Assembly (NCBI GenBank): GCA_003573635.1
Contig: QUTJ01031646.1
Span: 1 to 14,095 of the forward strand
DNA: 14,095 bases
Direction: 5' to 3'
Origin: Goniomonas avonlea
Lineage: Eukaryota; Cryptophyceae; Goniomonadida; Goniomonadaceae
The position numbers were made by a program, and so were the translations under genes. Each line of letters begins with the position of its first letter. Within the stretch, counting starts at the first letter, position 1. This document shows, one piece after another, positions 9,647 through 14,095 of the stretch. The notes beneath the pieces were generated by a model. The model had not been told where the DNA came from, ran no database searches, and saw only the letters and a program-made list of their open reading frames with translations.

Positions 9647-9754
9647 CATGGCCTCGCCTGATTGATATGACTGGACACGGGGGCATGACAGGGTGATGCC
9701 AACGCTGCCCTCCTCGTACGCTGTGTGACATGGCATCGCCTGATTGATATGGCT
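9591..9754. repeat. 82-bp tandem duplication across the gene end
   Basis: Two copies (9591-9672 and 9673-9754) differ at only about three positions. The first copy supplies the last codons and the TGA (9644-9646) of the VASt gene model; the second is downstream. Because 82 is not a multiple of three, the second copy would read in a different frame if translation continued. It also creates mirrored open frames on the minus strand that are not real genes. Near identity implies a recent event. Confidence 0.93.
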
Positions 9755-10093
9755 GGGGTAACGCACTCAAGCACCACAACCACTTTCGCTATTGCAAGGA
9801 TGCTCTCGGCTTGAGTTGTTCCGACAGATCAGCCATCGACTTTCCTCTCCAGCCGGGCAGTGATCGAGTCAAAGTGCCGCTACGTGAGGCACCGACCGCG
9901 TCCACTCGCGCCGTGCACCTAGACGAGACACGCACTGTCATGTCTTGTAAGTTATTGGTGGGTTATTGCATTGTGCATCTTATCCAGCGAAGACGGGCTT
10001 CGTGTGCAAACAACGTGAATTTATAAAGTAAGGATCAACAAGAGTCACCCGCCCACGCGGAAGAATCGGGAACTTCGCCGCTTAGATAGTTCT
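9755..10093. other. Intergenic region with a possible alternative last exon
   Basis: A frame open over 9811-10026 contains a CAG acceptor at 9850-9852. If the VASt gene used a donor at 9509, an exon 9853-10026 would follow in phase 0 and give a basic, polar C-terminus ending at TAA 10024-10026. Nothing about its composition demands that it is coding. No other gene is supported here. Confidence 0.3.
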
Positions 10094-10127
10094 GTGGCTG
10101 CTCTGCAGTTGCTAAGCGCTGGACTAA

Positions 10128-10182
10128 TCTCTCTCTCTCCCCCCCCCTGCCCCCCTCTCTCTCGCTCGCTCGCTCGCTTCAC
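10128..10182. repeat. Pyrimidine microsatellite tract
   Basis: A CT run (from about 10128) is followed by C runs and then by a CTCG tetranucleotide repeat up to about 10178. It is preceded by TTCTGTGGCTGCTCTGCAGT, a diverged copy of the flank at the window start, hinting at a dispersed element carrying a CT tail. Confidence 0.8.
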
Positions 10183-10735
10183 TCTCGCAAGTTCAGAAGG
10201 GTGCGTGACCAAAAATGACCTTGGACCTTCAGGAGCATGGTCTGTGAACTCACGTGTATTAGTTTCCTGGGTGGATTCCCCTGTGTTGGCCCAACAGCTT
10301 CAGTCAAACAGCAGAGATTCCCTGTTTCTCGAGCCAGTGGTACTCAGGTGGAACCGTCTGCAATTTTCCTCGCCTCCCTACGGCGCCCGACTGCCGAATG
10401 CTTTTTCAAACGTTGGCGGCTATCTGATTTCCACCGGACAAACGGCAATAAGCCCAGCCTTTGGCGCAACGAAAGCAGCTGTCGTGGAATTGTTGTCCGA
10501 AGTCTATTGCTCGAGCGAGTCGATCGCAGCCCGCTGGAATGGCCTTGATGAAGCTTTTTTTTGTGTGTTTGCGCGCCAGTTTCACAGGTCTTCACGATGG
10601 GTTCTCGAATTTTCTGCCCCATAATCTCAAGACACGTCCTTGCGGCACAAGCTCGAGCGGGTCGAAGCACCTCATCTCAGATCGCCGTCCCTTGGTCGTT
10701 GACTCGTTCTGTGGGTGTCGGTAGTGTACGAGGAT
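10183..10735. other. Region with an unassigned open frame
   Basis: A 176-codon frame (10094-10624, +) runs through the microsatellite into this region, and shorter frames overlap it on both strands. None shows a recognisable domain, signal peptide or consistent codon bias, and its start lies in simple-sequence DNA. It may hold undetected 5' exons of the nucleotidyltransferase gene, since that protein looks shortened at its N-terminus, but no join could be supported. It is left unannotated. Confidence 0.35.
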
Positions 10736-10890
10736 CGTAAAGGGGGGCGAGTTCGGGCGACAGATCAAACTGGTTACACATTTTCAAAAGATGTTCTAGT
10801 CATTGATTAAAACAGATGATGAATGTTATCTCGATTGAACGTAATCAGGTAATCAGTTTGAGCTGTCGCCCCTAAAAGGCCCCTTTAGCG
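10736..10890. repeat. Fold-back inverted repeat (MITE-like)
   Basis: Inner arms of 21 bases, GGGCGACAGATCAAACTGGTT at 10755-10775 (first 20 shown by its start GGGCGACAGATCAAACTGGT) and its near reverse complement at 10851-10871, match at 19 of 21 positions. Outer parts (CGTAAAGGGG at 10736-10745 against CCCCTTTAGCG near 10880-10890) also pair with a small offset. The arms flank a 75-base AT-richer loop. It could form a hairpin in RNA or be a remnant of a small non-autonomous transposon. No transposase and no clear target-site duplication are seen. Confidence 0.6.
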
Positions 10891-10905
10891 GAAAAACGCC
10901 TTTCA

Positions 10906-12340
10906 ATGGCTTGGTGTCCTCGTTTGGCGTGCGCGACTACCAGAGTCTCGAGCATAAGTAAATTTGGCGACTTAGGCGCGAAATTTGTTGAGGTTTCAGG
11001 TAAAGCTGGCATGAACCCTCAGAGTTGGCCTTAAATTGTGTTTCAGTACTGCAATCGACACTCGCGGTCAACAAATATCTGCAAGTGGCGGATGACACGG
11101 AGGTGAATGAATCTGAGCTGCCTGGACTTTTAGCGAAGCGCGCTTACGCACGCGCGTTGAATCTCTGCCGAGACTGTGATGTGGCAGGACTGGCGTGTGT
11201 TGAGAGTGTGGCCTCCGTTGTCCTGGCACTCCACACTGACTCGGGAGTGACCACCTGCTCGGTCTCCCCGACCCCAAGTGACTTGTCACTCCATCTTTCA
11301 AGCTGCGTCGCCGCGTCGTTTCCCTCTGTGTCACAGGTTATGAACGGCCCACCAACGATAACGGTCCATCTTCCTGTTTCTTTTGCGAGTCTTTGACTGA
11401 TCTCTCAGGTGGCACACGAAGATCCAATGTTGAAAATATTGGTAAGTGCTTCAGTCTATGTGAATGATGTTGACTGGCGTAGCGAGGCGACTGTAAGTTA
11501 GTGCAAGTACAAGCGTCAGGTCGGATTGTTGTGGACCCACCAATTCAAGGATTCGCAATACTTCCTGGCTCGTTCAACCCACTCCATGTCGGTCACACGC
11601 AGATGGCGTCCGCGGCAGAGGCCGTAACCAACCGACGCGCGGTTTTTGAACTTGCTGTTTGGAATGCAGATAAGGGTGCGCTGACAGAGGCGGACCTGCG
11701 TCGGCGCATCGCGCAATTCGTCGCCTCTCCGATTGGGAACCCCGGCCATGGACACGATATCGGCGTGGCCCATGAGTCCGAGCGCGGCGTTGTGCTGACT
11801 CGGGCTCCATTGTTCTCTCTCAAAGCGGCGCTGATGCCGAATTCCGTCTTTGTTGTTGGTGTCGACACAGCGGTGCGGTCTTTTTGTGTTTCGTGGTCCA
11901 CGGCCTGATCGGCTTCCAGACACGATTGGTCCACTCCAAATACTACGGTGGCCAAAATCAGACCATTGTAGCACTGTCTGAGGTGGGTCATTATGGGTGC
12001 TCGTTCCTTGTTGCGGCGCGCAAGGACGAGAGTGGACGGGTGAGGACTCTGCGTGATGTCCAGGTGCGCACCCAGACCAAGTTTCTGAATTTCCTCTTGT
12101 CATCTCAGTGACGCGGATGTGATCTCCGTGACTGACGACTGACATCTAGTAGGGTGAGTAGGCAATCAATTCCGGTCAATTGTCGCTGTTCCTCCTCGTC
12201 CCCTATTGGTTTTGAGTAACGTCTGTGATTAGGTGCCCGAAGGCCTTGAGCACTTGTTTCAGGAGTTGCCGCAGGACCTTTTCCTTGTGGATATGTCCTC
12301 CACGCAGATCAGGAACGCCCTCAACTCTGCCAAGATATAG
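10906..12340 (+). CDS. CinA/PncC-like domain fused to NMNAT-like nucleotidyltransferase
   Basis: Proposed exons: 10906-10999, 11047-11336, 11409-11441, 11483-11872, 11920-12063, 12233-12340 (1059 nt, 352 residues, TAG stop); every join keeps phase. The C-terminal half is a clear HxGH-type nucleotidyltransferase: GSFNPLHVGH at 168-177, FELAVWNADK, GVDTATRLVHSKYYGG (about 265-280, created by splicing out 11873-11919), GCSFLVAARK, and SSTQIR at 339-344. These correspond to the ATP-binding and ISSTxIR signatures of nicotinate/nicotinamide mononucleotide adenylyltransferases and of a plant/protist family that carries a CinA C-terminal-like domain in front. Residues about 23-65 (GAKFVEVSV, then LAKRAYARAL and DVAGLACVES) fit that front domain, which in bacteria is the NMN deamidase PncC, though here it looks degenerate and short. 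A role in pyridine-nucleotide metabolism is inferred; substrate is unknown. The ATG at 10906 is tentative because the family usually has more N-terminal sequence. The C-terminal domain assignment is firm. Confidence 0.78.
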
Positions 12341-12521
12341 ATCCTGTCTTCAGGGCTCCCTCCAAGTTGTTTGGAGGATCATGATCTAGGTCACCTGTAC
12401 ATGTCATAAAGTGCCCTATTTGTTCGTCCTGGTCCATTTCCCCCCCTGCGATTGCTTAAGAACTGCATAGCAGCCACAGCTCCGAAGAGGTACAAACAGA
12501 GACAGAGATAGAGAGAAGATT

Positions 12522-12604
<83 letters not shown>

Positions 12605-12824
12605 CTGTGGGGTAGGGACTGTAGGGTTTGAACAATCTCTATCACTGGACGTTGAACACTGACATTGAATCCCACCGACGGGCCACCGTCATCCACCACC
12701 TGCTGACGTCGGTCGGTTTCCGAGATCAGATAGGGTCTCTAATTGCCTTTGTGAACCAAAGACTTATCTGTTTTGGTCCAACTAATTTTCCCCCAACTTT
12801 TGGACCTTTTGGTGCTTTGGCGCG
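12341..12824. other. Spacer between the nucleotidyltransferase and membrane-protein genes
   Basis: It holds the 3' flank of the upstream gene, the GA microsatellite, and about 220 bases before the next start. A frame open at 12628-12828 overlaps the next ATG by four bases but has no recognisable domain; it could be a 5' exon or chance. The minus-strand frame through the GA repeat encodes only Leu-Ser repeats and is rejected. Confidence 0.45.
12524..12603. repeat. GA microsatellite
   Basis: About 80 bases of AG/GA dinucleotide repeat, interrupted once by a GCGCGCGCGA segment at about 12573-12582. It is followed by GTCTGTGGGG, which resembles the GTCTGTGGCC beside the CT tract at the window start. 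Confidence 0.95.
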
Positions 12825-13736
12825 ATGACACAGGGGCGAGGGAGGGCCGGCGAGTCACATGAGTTCTGCGTGATTTACGCAATTGCTTACACCCAGTGGC
12901 TGTTCAAGATCTTTTCGAATGACGATTCGCCCAAGAAGTGGGAAGGGCAGTGGACGAGTAAGCATCACATAGCTCTGATTTTCCTCGTGTACTGTTTGCA
13001 CCTCCTGGTCATGCACAGGCTTTGGTTTCTGCGATCTCCTGAACGGGGGTTGCCCTTGGCACTCTTATTTCTTTACTCGTGCATTACTGGCTCACTCTTT
13101 GTGGGCTTGGTGCCAGGGTTGTTTGCAGACCCACACTTTCTCTATCGCACACTCGAAATGGTGCTCACATCCATAGTCCTGCCGGTGGCAGTCGAAGCGC
13201 TGCAATGTTTTATTCAACCGCTGCCATGCACGCATACAGAAAGCGACGTCTTGATATCTCTTGGTTGGCATTCAACAGCTCGGCTGTTGACCCTTGCCTG
13301 GCCGGGGCGCATGGACTATGTGTCTCAAACCAACTTTCAGACGACAGTGTGCGTTGCATACTGTTTCCTTCTAATGTTTGAGATTGCACGGCTATATCGC
13401 GTGTCTACACATGCTAAGTCCGTTGTATGGCGCGTCATGACGACTGGCGCGATTCTGCCAGTGACCTTCGGCCTCAGGGACTCGATCGGCGACGATGCAC
13501 TTGTTGCTGCTGATGTCCTTGAGTTTCTTCCTGCAGTAGTTCTGCCTCTGACTCTGTACAGGATGAGCAAGTTTATCCACGACACAAACCGTGAGATGGA
13601 TACCACCTGTACCCAGGAGCCAGGTCGAAGCGGGGACGATCTTTCTGACGCCTCATCCGCACGCCCACAGCTACGACACCTTCTGGCCCCGGCCGTGACA
13701 GCTTTGGGTTCCGTAGCATTGATGGGTCATAAATGA
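12825..13736 (+). CDS. Polytopic membrane protein, family unknown
   Basis: A single open frame of 303 residues from ATG 12825 to TGA 13734-13736. Six or seven hydrophobic segments are visible at about 15-30 (weak), 47-67, 76-98, 109-129, 172-191, 200-217 and 228-246, separated by short polar loops; basic and acidic residues cluster next to the spans. The last 55 residues are polar and Ser/Asp-rich with a final short hydrophobic patch. No catalytic motif, GPCR signature or transporter signature was recognised, so no function is proposed. The segment around residues 133-170 lacks hydrophobic spans and might contain an unspliced intron or a large loop. Additional 5' exons in 12605-12824 cannot be excluded. 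Its codon use is mild, like the two genes before it and unlike the first gene. It starts 484 bases after the preceding stop. Confidence 0.6.
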   Translation: MTQGRGRAGESHEFCVIYAIAYTQWLFKIFSNDDSPKKWEGQWTSKHHIALIFLVYCLHLLVMHRLWFLRSPERGLPLALLFLYSCITGSLFVGLVPGLFADPHFLYRTLEMVLTSIVLPVAVEALQCFIQPLPCTHTESDVLISLGWHSTARLLTLAWPGRMDYVSQTNFQTTVCVAYCFLLMFEIARLYRVSTHAKSVVWRVMTTGAILPVTFGLRDSIGDDALVAADVLEFLPAVVLPLTLYRMSKFIHDTNREMDTTCTQEPGRSGDDLSDASSARPQLRHLLAPAVTALGSVALMGHK

Positions 13737-13913
13737 TAGTTATCTCAAGGTTGGAGCTCCGCGAGGTGGAAACGTTGCCACTCACCTGTCGCGGGTGTGT
13801 GCTAAACTCTTTTCTCAAGAGTGAAAAATGTTGTTGGATCTCGACCTCGCGAAATGCACAGCGAAATGCACATCGCGGATTTTCTTCAAGTCCAAACACA
13901 GTAGGTGCCAACA
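13737..13913. other. Convergent spacer with a 12-bp tandem repeat
   Basis: This short interval separates the TGA of the membrane-protein gene (+) from the TGA of the partial minus-strand frame. GCGAAATGCACA is repeated exactly in tandem at 13849-13860 and 13861-13872. Frames crossing it on either strand are shadows without domain character. Confidence 0.5.
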
Positions 13914-14095
13914 TCAGACAAACGAGTTGGGATGCATGGCCTGCAGCTGCGTCGGGACAGGGAGAGTGTCCTCAGAGTCATCCGAGTCAGCCGACAGCCT
14001 GCCACCAGGGCCACCGCGGGTGTCCTCCCCAGTGAACCCGGGCAGCTTCCCGTCGCTGCCACCGTCGCTGGCTGCCGCTCCTCGAGTGCGTGGGG
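13914..14095 (-). CDS. Probable C-terminal exon of a minus-strand gene (partial)
   Basis: Reading the minus strand from the window edge, a frame stays open for 60 codons and stops at TGA (complement of 13914-13916). The encoded residues are Gly/Ser/Asp-rich: a segment with SDGGSDGKLPGF, then SADSDDSEDTLP, and a terminus ending HPNSFV. Codons mostly end in G or C (GAC, GGC, AGC, CTG), as in real genes of this window, and the + strand frame over the same bases looks less protein-like. It resembles a disordered acidic C-terminal tail. It is cut by the window edge, so neither start nor family can be given. A CAG acceptor inside it (complement of about 13944-13946) means the true exon could be shorter. 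Confidence 0.4.
   Translation of the reverse strand, partial: PRTRGAAASDGGSDGKLPGFTGEDTRGGPGGRLSADSDDSEDTLPVPTQLQAMHPNSFV

Noticed and set aside
9340-9783. Minus-strand frames containing a repeated peptide
   Set aside because: The internal repeat is just the 82-bp DNA duplication read in other frames; no start context, domain or codon bias supports a gene.
10094-10624. A 176-codon + strand frame as a gene
   Set aside because: It starts in simple-sequence DNA, overlaps other open frames, and has no recognisable motif or codon bias; it is kept only as an unassigned region.
12391-12699. Minus-strand frame encoding long Leu-Ser repeats
   Set aside because: It is the translation of the GA microsatellite and has no other protein-like content.
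1-14095. tRNA, rRNA, transposase or viral genes
   Set aside because: I looked for tRNA T-loop motifs, conserved rRNA segments and transposase or polymerase motifs and saw none.

Overview
The window reads as nuclear DNA of an intron-rich unicellular eukaryote, probably a free-living protist. The evidence is spliceosomal GT-AG introns that restore reading frame and conserved domains, eukaryote-type domain architectures (secreted VWD protein, VASt lipid-transfer protein with membrane segments), dinucleotide microsatellites, and no bacterial operon structure, Shine-Dalgarno sites or viral genes. The standard genetic code fits: TAA, TGA and TAG all end genes and none is read through. The species cannot be named from the sequence alone.

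Layout. 1-507: CT microsatellite and gene-free upstream DNA. 508-5775 (+): a seven-exon gene for a 1446-residue secreted, very basic, Ala/Lys/Arg-rich helical protein ending in a von Willebrand factor type D-like domain and a Cys-rich tail. 6197-9646 (+): a reconstructed eight-exon gene for a VASt (StAR-like sterol/lipid transfer) protein with about four C-terminal membrane segments; its longer introns and its 3' end are full of young local tandem duplications. 9647-10905: mostly non-coding, with a pyrimidine tract, an unassigned open frame and a fold-back inverted repeat. 10906-12340 (+): a reconstructed six-exon gene for a CinA/PncC-like domain fused to an NMNAT-like nucleotidyltransferase. 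12341-12824: spacer with a long GA microsatellite. 12825-13736 (+): a polytopic membrane protein of unknown family. 13914-14095 (-): a probable C-terminal exon of a gene that continues past the window edge.

The four complete genes all lie on the + strand but show no sign of a shared pathway; they look like independent neighbours. The first differs most: its codons end almost uniformly in G or C and its Lys codons are nearly all AAG, which suggests very high expression, while the others have weak codon bias. Introns fall into a short class (41-49 nt, common in genes 2 and 3) and a longer class (about 70-715 nt). An unusual share of donors begin GTGCG.

Most notable: the architecture of the secreted protein (regularly spaced cysteines, degenerate helical-hairpin repeats, then VWD); the VASt protein lacking a GRAM domain but with several membrane spans; and the PncC-like/NMNAT-like fusion. 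All splice models come from splice motifs, frame phase and domain continuity; no transcript data were available.
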